Of a stretch of 64,000 nucleotides of DNA, positions 22,490 to 32,793 are shown one piece after another; position 1 is the stretch's first letter; the number at the start of each line of letters is the position of its first letter. Location of the stretch: positions 62,001-126,000 of the forward strand of contig CAUYUJ010006502.1 in NCBI GenBank assembly GCA_963575745.1, given 5' to 3'. The notes below the pieces were generated by a model. It was not told where the DNA came from, searched no databases, and saw nothing but the letters and a program-made list of their open reading frames with translations. The DNA is from Prorocentrum cordatum (lineage: Eukaryota; Sar; Dinophyceae; Prorocentrales; Prorocentraceae). A program made the position numbers and the translations under genes.

Positions 22490-23540
22490 CTTAAAAACCG
22501 AAGGGCGTCCAGCGCGCGCCCCCGTGCACTTCGCATTGGTCGCGGCGCAGTTCGCGCTGGTTGCGATGATGGCAGCGATGGCTCAGCGCCACCAGCGGAT
22601 CGTAAAGCTGCTACCGCCTGTTCCGTAGTAACTCGAGGCCCTGGGTGTTTTGCCTCACCAATCCTCTCCCCATGCTAGGGGGATCACCGATAGGGGAGCA
22701 TGACCTACTTGACGCCAAAGATATCCCGGACGCTGCAAAAGAAAACCAACTTGAAATAACAGATCTCCGGCCAAGCGAACGTGTGTAACCGTCGCGAGGC
22801 ACTATCGTGACATGAGCTATAATGTACGCATGCTACTGCACAATGCAAGTTCCAATCGCTAAAGCCTCTGATTCAATTCTTCTGAACGCCCGGAGCTGGA
22901 GGGGCGGTGCCACCATTGGCGCGTGGAATCGGAAGAGCAAATCGGAGCATGAAACTGAAAAGTCGCTCTCGCTGCACCTCCGAGGTCAAAAAAAAAAAGC
23001 GCGACCGGAATGGGGAACCAATGTCAGAAATCCGTGGGGGATCAAATCCGAAATTGAGGGTTGGCGGTGGGTCTCCGGAAGCGGTGGGGCCGGAGTCGGG
23101 GTAGGATCAGGAGTCGGAAAGAGACGGGCAGGACTGCGGGAATAACAGGTCGGACACGGAATCTGAAGAACGACGCGCTGCGGCCCCAAAGGGTCGCAGT
23201 TCATATGTAGATCCTCCCGAAGCATAGATTCGAGAATTCCCGCAGAAGTGTCTTGCCGGGGCTCTCGGGTCACATCTAGAAACCCCCCAAACATGAAGCG
23301 TCTGCGATTAGACGGTTGAGTGGCGACGCGGTAAGGAGGAAGGTAGCACCGAAAGGAGGGCGGAGCACCGGTGCATGTCCCTGTCCAAGTAGTTTCGGAA
23401 GCAGTCGTAGAAGCCGTAGAAATTCCCCGGAATGCGCAATAGTTCCGTTTTACCGTTCCAAACCCGGTGGCTGTCGTGGTGATGACGCAAGTGGGCCTAT
23501 AGTTATATAGCAAGTAATCGTCGAAGGATTCCCTTGTCGT
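22490..23540. other. Stretch with weak minus-strand ORF only
   Basis: A 175-codon minus frame (23,513-22,986) reads GAPPSFRCYLPPYRVATQPS, RRFMFGGFLDVTREPRQ and DLHMNCDPLGPQRVVLQI before turning Pro-rich. It looks partly protein-like, but I recognise no family. Nothing else was seen. Confidence 0.35.
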
Positions 23541-23954
23541 TCACCCTGGAATCGGTGGCCAAATTTTGTAGGCATTTGGCCCGCCGTGCGTAAGATACCG
23601 TATGACTTCAAACTGTTTGGCTTCTTCGTTTGTTACATGATGTTCCGAGGTCCACCGTCTCCCGCACGCCCCAGGAAGAACATGCATGCCGATTAAGATT
23701 CCGAACCCAAGGCCTGCAAGCAACCAGCCCCATGCAAGTGCGACCGGGCCGAAACCTGGCACCCCGTAATATCTGGCTGGAGCCCGCTGCAAATCGCCGT
23801 CGCATGCGCCGTGGCCAACCAGCATTCCCGCGGGAGGGCCGACATAAAGGCGCTGGTGCTGCGGGCTGCTGATGGCGCCCAGTGCCACGCCCAAGAACCC
23901 CGCCCAACCCAATCCACGCGCTGAGCAAGTCCAGCCGACCCGCCAGCCACCCAT
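23541..23954 (-). CDS. Small ORF with a possible membrane segment, unknown
   Basis: 137 codons. Residues ~70-95 (PVALAWGWLLAGLGFGILIG) form one strongly hydrophobic stretch, and the end (HVTNEEAKQFEVIRYLTHGG) is soluble and protein-like. The first 60 codons are Gly/Trp-rich and less convincing, and an overlapping frame (24,027 leftwards) may hold the true upstream part. I recognise no family. It could be a retroelement accessory ORF or a host fragment. Confidence 0.3.
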   Translation of the reverse strand: MGGWRVGWTCSARGLGWAGFLGVALGAISSPQHQRLYVGPPAGMLVGHGACDGDLQRAPARYYGVPGFGPVALAWGWLLAGLGFGILIGMHVLPGACGRRWTSEHHVTNEEAKQFEVIRYLTHGGPNAYKIWPPIPG

Positions 23955-24180
23955 GCCATTGACTCACCACTGCGCAAGTATCGTCGCAGACAGTCGCACC
24001 GCGAGGGCGAGAAACAAAGATCAGCAAATAATGAATTTAACGCTGATGGAGAGATGTAAACATATGAAATTAGGCGTTGGGGGTTGGAAGTTGGAATGGC
24101 GAAGCGCGCGCGAGCCCCGAGCCCTGTGGCCTGAGCCCTGAGCCTTGAGCAGAGGATGTGCGCGTATACATATGTATATC

Positions 24181-24304
24181 GTGTGCGATGTATACATCTG
24201 CATATAGGAGCAGCTGGGCATCTTGTTGGCGCGAACACACTTGATGCCGACGTGGCATAGGCGCACCCTGACCACTCTGAGTTAAAGCTTTGGAGAGCCT
24301 CTTG
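24181..24304. repeat. 124-bp dispersed repeat, copy 2
   Basis: Partner of 17,224-17,347: same length, no gaps, near 90% identity by eye. It lies on the 3' side of the minus-strand copia fragment at 24.3-26.3 kb, as copy 1 lies on the 3' side of a minus-strand LINE. Confidence 0.85.
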
Positions 24305-24309
24305 TATTG

Positions 24310-26344
24310 GAGCGAACTTCCAGGAGTATCCGGGCGGTCCTATCAAGACTGTCTGCTCCCTGAGAACATGTTCTTTGGTCAGGAGATTACGGATTCACAC
24401 AATTGCGGCCCAGCCCGTTTGCCGGGCAAACCTGGCATGCCAGTCAGCGGGCGTGGCCGCCCAAGCAAGTGCGAAGTCTCTGGATAAGATTCCTCCGAGA
24501 TATTGCATGTGTCATTACCGCGCTATGTGCAATGCGATCACGCATGCGTCCTCGACGGCGCGATTCGGCGGTAGCCGCGCGGATACCTTCTATAACCAAA
24601 GCTGCAAAGTGATATGTTTCAGCGTTCATTGTAGAGCGCGTGTCCATGCCATGTTTCGCCATGGGGCGCGCGCCCGCGCCTCTGGCCCCATCGGGGCGGC
24701 TTGCAGGCTTGGCCAGAAGGCCCACCTGCCCCCGTCAACGGGAGTCATCGATGCGGGGTAGAATGCCCGGAGTCTCGTGGCCTGAGCATGTCCTTCCCTC
24801 ACTGGCGCCCTGCTCGGCGGTGTTGTGAGACGACGAGCTAGGGTTTCCGATGTGGAAGACCTGCGGCCTGTCCTCCGCAATCGAGATCGTGCCCCAATAT
24901 TATCTGGGCGTGGCCGCCCATAATACATTGGGGAAACCTGTAAGCCAATCCCTCGATTCCTCCAGGTGTGGGTGGAGGAGGTTCGTCATAAGGTCTGGAT
25001 CCCACTTGTCAGCTGCCCCCATCCCCTCGTGGTGGACGCCTGCTAGCAGCATCTGGGTCATCTCATAGCGGTGCACTGGGCGATCAGATCGACACCAGCG
25101 GCCCACTGTGGAGCTGACCATCATAGCGACAGCGTCATCCACAGCCTGGTTCATGAAGTGACTCAACGTTTCGTGGTTCAACTCGCCAATGTCCTGGCAT
25201 GCCTGAGATGCATGTCCACGGCCGGCCGGTCTCTTGCTGGGAAGAGCTCCCTGCGCTATGACGAGTGAAAGTCGCAGCTGATGACTCGCCCTCTGCTCCT
25301 GGAATTGCCTCCCTGTAGCTTGAGCATGGAATGGCCAGGTGTCCTGAGGGCGCCTTTTCCGGCATCAGAACCTGCGCGCCCTTGCCAAGCTGCGCTTTAT
25401 GTGTGCGGGCCCGGAAAGATAATGCGCTCCCTGCCCTCCTCCAGGATTAGAATCGCCCTCTTTGGCTGCATGGAAATAAGGCCAAGGATGGCGGGCAAGT
25501 CTGAGCCATATTCTTCTGCGATGTAGACAACAAAAGCGCCCGCCTGTGCGGTCGGAGGTTTGTGGGGGCGCTGGTAATTGCACGCGCTTGTGAACGCTCC
25601 CAAGCGACATTGCAAACCCCGTTGACGTATAGCAGCCTTTAAGGTTCATGACCTTCGGCATGTGTCGATGCTGGCGGGGTTGGTTGCCGAACTCTCGTGC
25701 TGTGCGGATGCCGATGATATTGATATTCGAACCAATGCCCACCAACATACTCAGTTTGCCAAGAACCAATGTTTTGCGTCTACCTGCTGAAAACACATGC
25801 TGGATGCCGGCTGGGGTCGAAATTGCATGCGTTTCCGCGCCCATCTGCCTTCTGAGCCTCAGTTGGTGGACGACAAACTGGCCCCATCGACGGGTTCAGA
25901 GTCAGAGGGCCCCAATTGCCCATATAGGCGTTTACTTCTTCCACCGCGCCAGGCTCACGTTCAACTGCCTAGTCGGCGCGCCTTCTGGTGTTGATCGGTT
26001 CGGGCAGTGCGTTCGATTCTACGCCTAGTGGCGCGGACCTCGTTGCCCTGCAGCATGAATGCTGTGGATTGTTCATGCATCGCCCTTTCTGCAGCCACTG
26101 CCTGTTCCAAGGCCGCATTGTTCGATGGGGGCAGCGCCCTCCTGCTCGCGGCCGAGAGAGGGCTACGACGGCATCTTGAACCCGCCAGATGTCGCTGCTG
26201 TTCTAGGCGGTCCAGCAGCAAATTGTCAAAAGGCTCTGGCGTTGCATGGGCTGCAGGAGCGCGCCCTATATCGACGCGGAGTTGACGACTGCAGGTGCCC
26301 AGGCATCGAGTAGGAGCGGGGTCGGAGTTGCCATTGCTGGGCAC
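24310..26344 (-). mobile_element. Copia-like gag-protease fragment
   Basis: Read right to left: a 127-codon frame with a charged helical segment (LLLDRLEQQRHLAGSRC, NNAALEQAVAAERAMHEQS; 26,344-25,961), then the protease region (25,844-25,140), then MNHETLSHFMNQAVDDAVAM (25,181-24,900) without a recognised domain. No integrase or polymerase follows, so only the front of an element is kept. No LTRs were recognised. Confidence 0.6.
25260..25844 (-). pseudogene. Retropepsin-like protease remnant
   Basis: Frame one (25,844-25,365) reads LGKLSMLVGIGSNINIIGIR, the active-site strand and loop, with GIGSNINI where D-x-G-S would be expected; the catalytic Asp therefore seems replaced by Gly. Frame two (25,615-25,397) reads GSDLPAILGLISMQPKRAIL and RERIIFPGP, the C-terminal lobe. 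Frame three (25,365 leftwards) reads APSGHLAIPCSSY, a segment that follows the protease in dinoflagellate copia-like polyproteins. The protease would cut the polyprotein; with two frameshifts and a lost Asp this one is dead. Confidence 0.65.
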
Positions 26345-26439
26345 GTTGCCGGCATAGCATGGCCCGCGGCCGAGCTTGTCGGGGGAACCGGCGCCAAAAC
26401 TCCATCCAACCTCCTGCGCAGATCAAATATCCGCCGACC

Positions 26440-27130
26440 ACTTGTCGGCCTCTAGGCGCGCGAGATTCCCCCCCCCGCAATCCCTCCACCAGGGGCCCCA
26501 AACCGGCAATTTCACCCTTCCCTCAGGGCCCGGCCCGACCCCGGACCGAACGCGCCGCGGGAGAGCGGAGGGCGCCAAAACTGGCCAAGAAGACACAAAA
26601 CACGCCCCCCAGCCCCAGAGGGCCACGGGTCGCCGAAATATCGCCCCTCGACACCCGCGACGGCCCCCAGACGGCCTCCGAAGCTGCCGCGACGCCCCAA
26701 AAGGCCCCCCAGATGCGTCCAAGGAGGGCCCCAAGAAGTACAACAAATCGCCCCATTCCCTTCGGAACCAAAAAAAAACTTGTTTCGCATGCTCGCCCAC
26801 TCGGCTTCCACACTGTCCACGACGGGCAAAGAAACCTTCGATATTGCCCCCGGACGGCCGAAGGGGCTCCGATGAGGGGTCGAAGAGGGTCCAAGTATAA
26901 CCCACGAAGCCTCCAAGACAGCCCAAGAGGGCTCCCAGACGGCTCCAAGAGGGAACCCAGAGGGCACTTGCTCGAGCCTTCGGCCCCAAGACGCCCCCAG
27001 CCTGCCCCAATGACACCCCAAGAGGCAGGCCCTGAGGGGGCCCCAAGAGAACCTCATAGGCCTCCAAGAAACTCGCAGGAAGCCCCCATGAGGCCCCGAA
27101 GCATTGCCCAAGATGGCTCGGGGCGGCCGG
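26440..27130. repeat. CCCAAGA-type repeat block, isolated copy
   Basis: A degenerate array of GGCCCCAAGAGG/CAGACGGCC steps around an A/T-richer core with CCCATTCCCTTCGGAACC and a poly-A run (about 26,749-26,775). It is the same family as 44.5-46.6 and 47.1-49.3 kb. The 300-codon plus frame through it reflects the lack of stops in the repeat. Confidence 0.75.
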
Positions 27131-27139
27131 ACATGGCCT

Positions 27140-27890
27140 GCAGACGGGCTAAGATGCCACCAACAGGCCACAAAAGAGCACCAAGAGGTACGATAACAAC
27201 AACGAAGCAACAGGAACGACGTCGAGCACCGCGCCAGGATTCGGACAAATCTCGCGCAATGCAGTCCTGAAGGCGCAAACGTTTATATCGGGGTCGGCGG
27301 GTGTGGCGTGAGCCTGCAGAAACTCTCGAGCCTGTTGGATGGCCACGGCTACTGAGCTCGTTGTGTCAATATGTCCCGCCTATAGAAAATTCAGCCGCGA
27401 TGTTACCAGGTCCCCTGCGCCTCTACATCGGAAACTGTCCTTCCTCTTGACACGCGCGCCCGAGCAATGCGGCCCCAGAATTCGGCGCGGCATTGGCGAC
27501 CGCATTTCAGCCTCCACACCATTTAGCGCAATGCGAAGGACTCGAGGCACACGGCGCGCTGTGTGAAGGACATATGCGACACCGCAGGTGCGTCTGAGTT
27601 CGGGCGTGTCCGCCCTTGCCGCTGCAGCGCAGACTCATCCGCCTCGCATGGGAACGGCGGTGGCTCTCCCCGGGACCTTGGAGTAGACCTTCGTCTACGC
27701 GTGTCCGCGCTGGGCGTTGCTATTAGCGATTTGCTGCATCAGCCTTGCGTCGGGGTCGCGCGCGGCCCTTCGGGCCTCTTCCACTGATAGCAGGTTTGCT
27801 TGCATCAGCGCGCGGATGTCGTGCAACTATGTCGGGAAGGTGCCTGCAGGTGGGTTGACCTCAAGTGCCGATGGCTGCACTATCGTATCT
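27140..27890. other. Stretch without clear gene
   Basis: A short minus frame (27,346-27,149) begins AIQQAREFLQAHATPADPD and looks protein-like for about 45 codons. No family is recognised and no larger frame continues it. Confidence 0.35.
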
Positions 27891-27894
27891 GGGT

Positions 27895-28110
27895 CTGTTG
27901 GCCCCACGCAGATCACCGCGAGACCTCGCCGTCCCTGGGGGGCTGGGATCTGCCAAACTGTCGCCGCGTTCGTGGGCTCCTGGGAGGTCCAGCGGAGGAA
28001 GGCCCCACGCAGATCACCACGAGACCTCGCCGTCCCTGGGGGGCTGCGATCTGCGAAACTGTCGCCGCGTTCGTGGGCTCCTGGGAGGTCCAACGGAGGG
28101 GTGTCCCACG
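27895..28110. repeat. 101-bp minisatellite, left part
   Basis: CCCACGCAGATCACC recurs at 27,903 and 28,004, and CCCACG again at 28,105, giving a 101-bp period. Each unit has GCAGATC near one end and GATCTGC about 45 bases later, so each can fold. The array is cut at 28,110 by the copia element and resumes at 37,325. Confidence 0.93.
28106..28110. other. Target-site duplication, left copy (CCACG)
   Basis: The five bases before the 5' LTR, repeated exactly at 37,325-37,329 after the 3' LTR. Five bases is the usual duplication for Ty1/copia integration. Confidence 0.9.
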
Positions 28111-28326
28111 TGTGATTTCTAATGGTTCCCTCGCTCCTAATCCCCGCTCCCGCCTCGCTTCCGCTCGCGCCAGCGAGATTGCCGCTGCGGTTGCTTGCTC
28201 TTGCCCTTTCTCCCGCGGCCGCATCGGCGTCAAAACATTTAGGGCCCTTGGCCTTAGAGCTACGCAGTTTGAGAAGCGCCCTCGCACGACAAAGATTGCC
28301 GCGCCGCGCGCGCCGCACATATCACA
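28111..28326 (+). repeat. 5' LTR
   Basis: 216 bp, TGTGAT...ATCACA. Shared blocks with the 3' LTR include CTCGCTCCTAATC, CGCCTCGCTTCCGCTCGC, GCTGCGGTTGCTTGCT, TTCTCCCGCGGCCG, CAAAACATT, AGGGCCCTTGG and TTAGAGCTACGCAGTTTGA. Confidence 0.95.
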
Positions 28327-28327
28327 G

Positions 28328-28338
28328 CGGTAGCGGGG
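28328..28338 (+). promoter_or_regulatory. Possible primer-binding site
   Basis: CGGTAGCGGGG begins two bases after the 5' LTR and weakly resembles the TGGTAGCAGAG-type site complementary to initiator tRNA-Met. Without the host tRNA sequence this is tentative. Confidence 0.3.
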
Positions 28339-28470
28339 CCAGGCTCGCTATCCCGGTCCGCGAGGCCGCCCCTATAGCAACGACGGCGTCTGCGACCCGT
28401 CGATACATATTGGAATCGAAGACCAACGTCTTCCTGGTGATCATCACCCAGCTCCTGCGCAGCACGCCCA

Positions 28471-28947
28471 GTGTCAGCGACGCCGGTGACAGCGCCTATT
28501 TCTCCCACGCCAGCGCCAGCGACGCCAGCATCTACGCCTACCCTGCCAACTCCAACGCCAACGTCAGCGACGCGAGCACTTACAACTTCAACGCCTACTT
28601 CTCCATCGCCAGCGTCAGCGACGCCAGCGCCTACAACTTCGAGGCCTACTTCTCCAACGCCAGCGTCAGCGACGCCAGCGACTACAACTTCAACGCCTAC
28701 TTCTCCAACGCCAGCGTCAGCGACGCCAGCTACTACGCCGCCCCTGACTTCTCCAACGCCTTCAACGCCTACTTCTCCTACGCCAGTGTCAGTGACGCTA
28801 GCGACAACGCTTTCAACGCCAGCTACTTCTCCTACGCCAGTGTCAGCGACGCTAGCTAGTTCTCCTACGACGGCGTCAGCGACGCCAGCTACCCCTTCTA
28901 CGCCAGTGTCAGCGACGCGGCCTACTACTTCATCATCGACAAGATGA
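28471..28947 (+). CDS. Leader ORF with 51-bp coding repeat, overlapping gag start
   Basis: A 158-codon Ser/Thr/Pro frame in the element leader, made of a tandem 51-bp unit. The AGCGTCAGC landmark recurs at 28,611, 28,662 and 28,713, with shorter and longer variants to about 28,920. Its TGA (28,945-28,947) overlaps the gag ATG (28,944-28,946) as ATGA, the arrangement used for termination-reinitiation in some systems. Because the repeat has no stop in this or the adjacent frame (28,122-28,859 is also open, reading SVSDASDYNFNAYFSNA-like units), translation is not proven. It may be a structural leader and not a gene. Confidence 0.4.
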   Translation: MSATPVTAPISPTPAPATPASTPTLPTPTPTSATRALTTSTPTSPSPASATPAPTTSRPTSPTPASATPATTTSTPTSPTPASATPATTPPLTSPTPSTPTSPTPVSVTLATTLSTPATSPTPVSATLASSPTTASATPATPSTPVSATRPTTSSSTR

Positions 28948-29594
28948 CAGACAACTACGCCTACAGCGTCACTCCCACCTGGAATGGCGACCCATCAAAG
29001 TGGAGAGATTACAAGCAGGAAGTCAAGCTCTGGAAGCTCAGCGAGAACCTCGCCGCGGCGCACAGTCTCGCATCGAAGCTCGTGCTGAAGTTCAGCGGGA
29101 CAGCCCGGGGCGCAGCGCTCAACGTGGCGGAGGCGCAGCTGCATCCTGCAGCCGCGGCGGACATCGAAGACCCGGACGACAAGAAGCGCAACAGGAACCA
29201 GGTCGGCATTGAGAATGTGCCACAGCGCCTGGAGGCGAGTCCGGGTCAGCAGAAGCCCGTGCAGAAGGGCGAGGCCCTCGATAAGTTTTCCGAGTCGACT
29301 CAGCATTGCCGACGCAGAAGTGAAAGCATGGCGGATTGGCTCATCCGCTTCGAGACTGGACTACAGCAGCTACGCGAGAACGAGGTGGACCTCAACGCGC
29401 CGAACGACGTGGCGGGGCGGTTCCTGCTGCGCAAGGCCGGGCTCGCGGCCGAACGCCGCGAGCGCGTCGTGGGCAACTTGCCCGACGAGCACTACGGCGA
29501 CCAACGCGTCCGCGGGCTGCCGGTCAGGATGTTCCCGGACATCCATGCGTCGCGACGCGGAGCGCCACGCCGCGCCCCCCCGCCGAGGCCATGA
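28944..29594 (+). pseudogene. Copia Gag, N-terminal part
   Basis: 216 codons forming the capsid-like part of the polyprotein. It starts MTDNYAYSVTPTWNGDPSKW then RDYKQEVKLWKLSENL, the copia Gag opening in which W.GD..KW..Y....LW packs the first helices. ASKLVLKFSGTARGAALNV, MADWLIRFETGLQQLREN and GRFLLRKAGLAAERRERVV follow. The frame meets TGA at 29,592-29,594 and continues open beyond it into an acidic segment and the zinc knuckle, so the stop is a later mutation or a frame disturbance in the APRRAPPPRP stretch. The start is chosen at the ATG that overlaps the leader ORF stop. Confidence 0.85.
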
Positions 29595-30120
29595 AATAAC
29601 CGGTCGCGCTCGCAAGGCGGCCAGCGCAGCAGCGTTCCCCCCAGCCGCAGGGGGCGCGCCACCAACGTCGTCGACGAGCCGGACGACGAGAACGACGAAG
29701 AGCCAGAGGAGGACGACGAGGACGAGGCCGACGCCCAGGACATCGTTCGCCAGGAGCTCGAGGCTTTCAGCGCCGAGCTCGAGTCCTCAAACGTGGACAT
29801 CCCCGAGCTGTTCGACGGCGACGACTCCGCCAAGGTCGAAGCTGCCGCAGCGGAACCTGCCGCTATTCCCGAGGCCATGGCCACCATCAGATCGGCCCGG
29901 GAGGCCCTCAAGGGCCGCGGCAAGGCGAAGTCCACACCGCCCCGCCGTCCGACCAAGCTACAGAGCTGGGTTGACCAGCGCGAACGGAACTCTTCTTGCT
30001 GGGACTGCGGCGAAACAGGACACCTGACAGGGGACAAGGAGTGCCCCACGCCAGGTGCTCGCAAGTTCGAGCCCAAGGACGGCAAGTCAAAGGAGGTCGC
30101 GGAGGCCGTCCTCAGCGCCA
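29595..30120 (+). pseudogene. Copia Gag, C-terminal part with zinc knuckle
   Basis: Same frame as Gag, after the TGA. An acidic stretch (DEPDDENDEEPEEDDEDEAD) is followed by DIVRQELEAFSAELESS, a basic region (ALKGRGKAKSTPPRRP) and then SCWDCGETGHLTGDKEC (about 29,998-30,048). This is a Cys-x2-Cys-x4-His-x6-Cys knuckle with two residues more than the usual x4 before the last Cys. It would bind element RNA. The frame is lost near 30,115-30,120, where the protease frame takes over. Confidence 0.82.
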
Positions 30121-30650
30121 GGCGCACATCACCGAGCAGGTCCAGTTCGCTGACGAGGAGATCGCCCTGCGCCCGCAGGGACCAGCCACGCCGCCCCCAG
30201 AGGATTGCGTCTCGGAGCAGCTCATTCACCACCTGCCGAACGTGAACGTTGCGATCGGCAGCGACAAGCCCGCGGACGAAGGAGTTGGCGTGGTCGATGC
30301 CGTCTGCCTTTTCTGCGTCTCGGGCAAGAAGTGGTACGACAAATAGAAAGACAACGGGGCTTGCCATCCAGATCCTCGAGGAGCCGGAGGACAGTTTCGG
30401 CAACGGAGGTGCTACCCCAAGCAAGCTGCGCGTCACCGCGCCGCTTGTGCTGTGCGGCCAGGCTGGCCGCGTCGTTTTCAGCGTCGTGGACAGCCCCGCG
30501 CTTTGCCTGTTCATCGGCCGCGACTTCATCCAGCCTTCCAAGATCGACATCTCTCTCTGGAAGGGCCAGATCCGCATCGGGAACGCCGCCCAGAAGCTCA
30601 CCACGAGCGCCGCGGGCCACCCCGCAATCAAGTTGCAGCCAGAGGACTGA
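30100..30650 (+). pseudogene. Copia protease remnant
   Basis: The first frame (to the TAG at 30,344-30,346) reads VQFADEEIALRPQGPA, then NVAIGSDKPADEG and VGVVDAVCLFCVSGKKWYD. VVDAVC stands where the retropepsin-like VLDTAC/G active site should be; Asp is kept and the next residues have changed. The second frame (to the TGA at 30,648-30,650) reads LRVTAPLVLCGQAGRVVFSV, VDSPALCLFIGRDFIQPSKI and GHPAIKLQPED, the rest of the domain. A frameshift near 30,340 separates the two. Confidence 0.72.
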
Positions 30651-32316
30651 CAGGCCATCAAGGACGCCGGCGCGGAGCAACCGCCCAGCGCGGCCAGCTC
30701 GTCCGGAAGGAAGCGACAGCTGGACAAGACCCTATACGTAGAGGCCGAGAAAGCGCTCGACCGACAGGATCGGAAGACGAGGATGGGCGACCAGCCTACG
30801 GTCAACAACAACACTACCAGGACCAGCGCGCTGATCGACACCATCAACAACCTCGTCACGACGAAAGAGCTGAATGTCCCGAGGCGCCTCCAGACTCGCC
30901 GACCGAGGGGGTCGCGGCTGCTTTCGGCCGTGGCCTCAGCCCTGGTCTGCTGCTCCACCGCAGCTCCAGCCCCGAAGCCCACGCCAGCCGCGCGCGACGC
31001 TGCCGCAGACGAGCTACCCCGCAACGCGCGTGACCGAGCCCCTGCAGGACTGCATCGCCTGCGGCGGGACGACCTTCGAGGCCTGCAGCCACCAGGGGTT
31101 ATGCTCGGACTGCGTTTCCGACACGCCCGTAGCCCTGAGTCACGGCCAGGACGCCATCGCCAACGGCTGCCTCGGACCCGAGGCCGGCATCGCCGAGGAG
31201 GAGCAGCTACGCGTGAGGACGCTCAAGAAGGGGACGAAGCCGCAGCTGATCGCCGGCACGCGCTCAGCTTTCGTCACCAGCAAGAGCGGCATCCCGCCGC
31301 ACAAGATCGGCCAGGCCTTGATCACTAACCTGGCCAAGTCGACAACCAAATCCAGCCCGACCTCTAAAGCGAACAGCACCGTGCTCCACGAGCGGCGCTG
31401 CAAACCGGACAGCAAGCTCAGCGCCGTCTGGAAGAAGAAAGGAGGAGCTGCTGTCAGGTGCGGTCTTCCAGGCTTCGACCTCTCCGAGCAGTTCGCGGTC
31501 CAGAAGCTGGAGGGCAGGATCCGGAAGAACCTTGCCGCAGGCAAGAATGTGCGAGTTCACGCTGCGTTTCCCTGCCAGCCGTGGACATCGCTACAACGAC
31601 TCGTCGTCAAGATCGACCCGAGCGCGACCCCTGAGCTAAGAAGGGATCGGGCCAAGTCCAAGCAGATGGTCGGCCTGTTCCTGCAGTCGATGTCACGGCT
31701 GCGCAAGGAAATCGGCGCCCAGCTCGCCGTCTCGTTCGAGTGGCCGAGGTGCTGCGACGGATGGGGCCCCAACAAGAACTCCACTGCCAAGCAGTTGAAA
31801 GAGCAGCTCCCGCGCGTCGTGGACTTCGACGGCTGCGCGTTCAACCTCGAGGCGAAGAAGGGGATCCACATCAAGAAGCCGCGGCGGATCAACACCGACC
31901 ACTTCGGTTTCGACGACACGCTCAGGCGCTTCTACAGCGGGGGGCACCCCCACGCAGAAGCCCGCGGGAAGGACGCGAAGCGCCGCGAGAACTACGCGAC
32001 AAAGCTCGCGACGGTGCTAGCCGAGCAGCTGCGACGTCCGAACCGCCGACCCGCACGAGAAGCTCACCCTACATCGACGACGAGAAGGGCAAGCAGAAGG
32101 ACGGTTCCAGCCGCCGCAGCCGCACAAGAGCCAGCTTTCACAGCCGCGGAGGAGCGGGCGCTACGGTCCGCCACCATGCAGCTCCACGTGAACACGGGGC
32201 ACCCGTCCAACGATTCACTTGCCCGGGCCATTCGCGTGAGCAGTGGGTCGCAGAGGTCCATCGACATGGCTCTCAACCTCCGCTGCGAGGATTGTGCAGC
32301 ACGTCAGCGACCATGA
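30651..32316 (+). pseudogene. Copia methyltransferase-like module and GAG-pre-integrase
   Basis: After a linker (TLYVEAEKALDRQDRKTR) the frame from 30,874 runs 480 codons. A Cys cluster CIACGGTTFEACSHQGLC with SDC (codons ~60-80) resembles a small zinc ribbon. Codons ~205-385 form the unusual module: VRVHAAFPCQPWTSLQRL (PCQPW 31,570-31,584), LAVSFEWPRCCDGWGP (FEWPR 31,735-31,749), VVDFDGCAFNLE, KKPRRINTDHFGFDDTL and a final H.HA..RG helix. PCQ and a following FEW resemble motifs IV and VI of cytosine-C5 methyltransferases; this is inference. Codons 430-480 are GAG-pre-integrase: LHVNTGHPSNDSLARAI and NLRCEDCAARQRP. It ends at a TGA, beyond which the frame continues into the integrase. Confidence 0.75.
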
Positions 32317-32793
32317 CCGCACCTGCCGGGACGGATCAGACTGGACAGGGGCTTCAACGACTCCATCGGAGTGGACCTATTCACCCTGGCCGACTACGCT
32401 GGCAACCAGCTGGTCTACCTAAACGTGGTCGGCCTGGCCTCAGGTTTTACGATGTGCGGCACTGTCGCATCAAGGCGCCCATCGGTTGTTTTCGCTCCAC
32501 TGTTGCAGATTTGGATCACGCCTTTCGGCGCGCCTCAGCGAGTCATACATGATGGAGGAGGCGAGCTCAAGCGAAAGAACTCCAATGAGCTTGAGGACAT
32601 GGGTTGCCGCCGGATGGCGCCATCTGCGGCGGCGCCGCAGCAGGACGCTACGCGCGAGAGGAAGCTGATCGACCAGTTCAGCATCAGGTTCGACCAGCCC
32701 GCGGTCGCTCACAAGATCCAATGGGTGATTGCCTCCGTGTGCTCGGCCATGAACAGCCAGGTCAATTCCACGGGCTACTCGCCGTCGCAGTAG
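32317..32793 (+). pseudogene. Copia integrase core
   Basis: Same frame as the preceding module, after TGA 32,314-32,316. FNDSIGVDLFTLADYAGNQL holds the first catalytic Asp. TPFGAPQRVIHDGGGELKRK holds the second, with GAPQ as the usual preceding turn. AAPQQDATRERKLIDQF carries the probable Glu. VCSAMNSQVNSTGYSPSQ closes the core. The frame ends in TAG at 32,791-32,793, exactly where related elements have Trp in the S-P-x-Q-W motif, and continues open beyond as VLGRDLRPP, so this is a point nonsense change. Confidence 0.85.

Noticed and set aside
26359-27270. 303-codon plus-strand ORF
   Set aside because: Pro/Arg-rich translation of the CCCAAGA repeat, with the opposite strand equally open.
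29492-31024. 510-codon minus-strand ORF
   Set aside because: It lies antisense to the copia gag, zinc knuckle and protease. It is Ser/Arg-rich without motifs and is explained by GC-rich codon shadowing.
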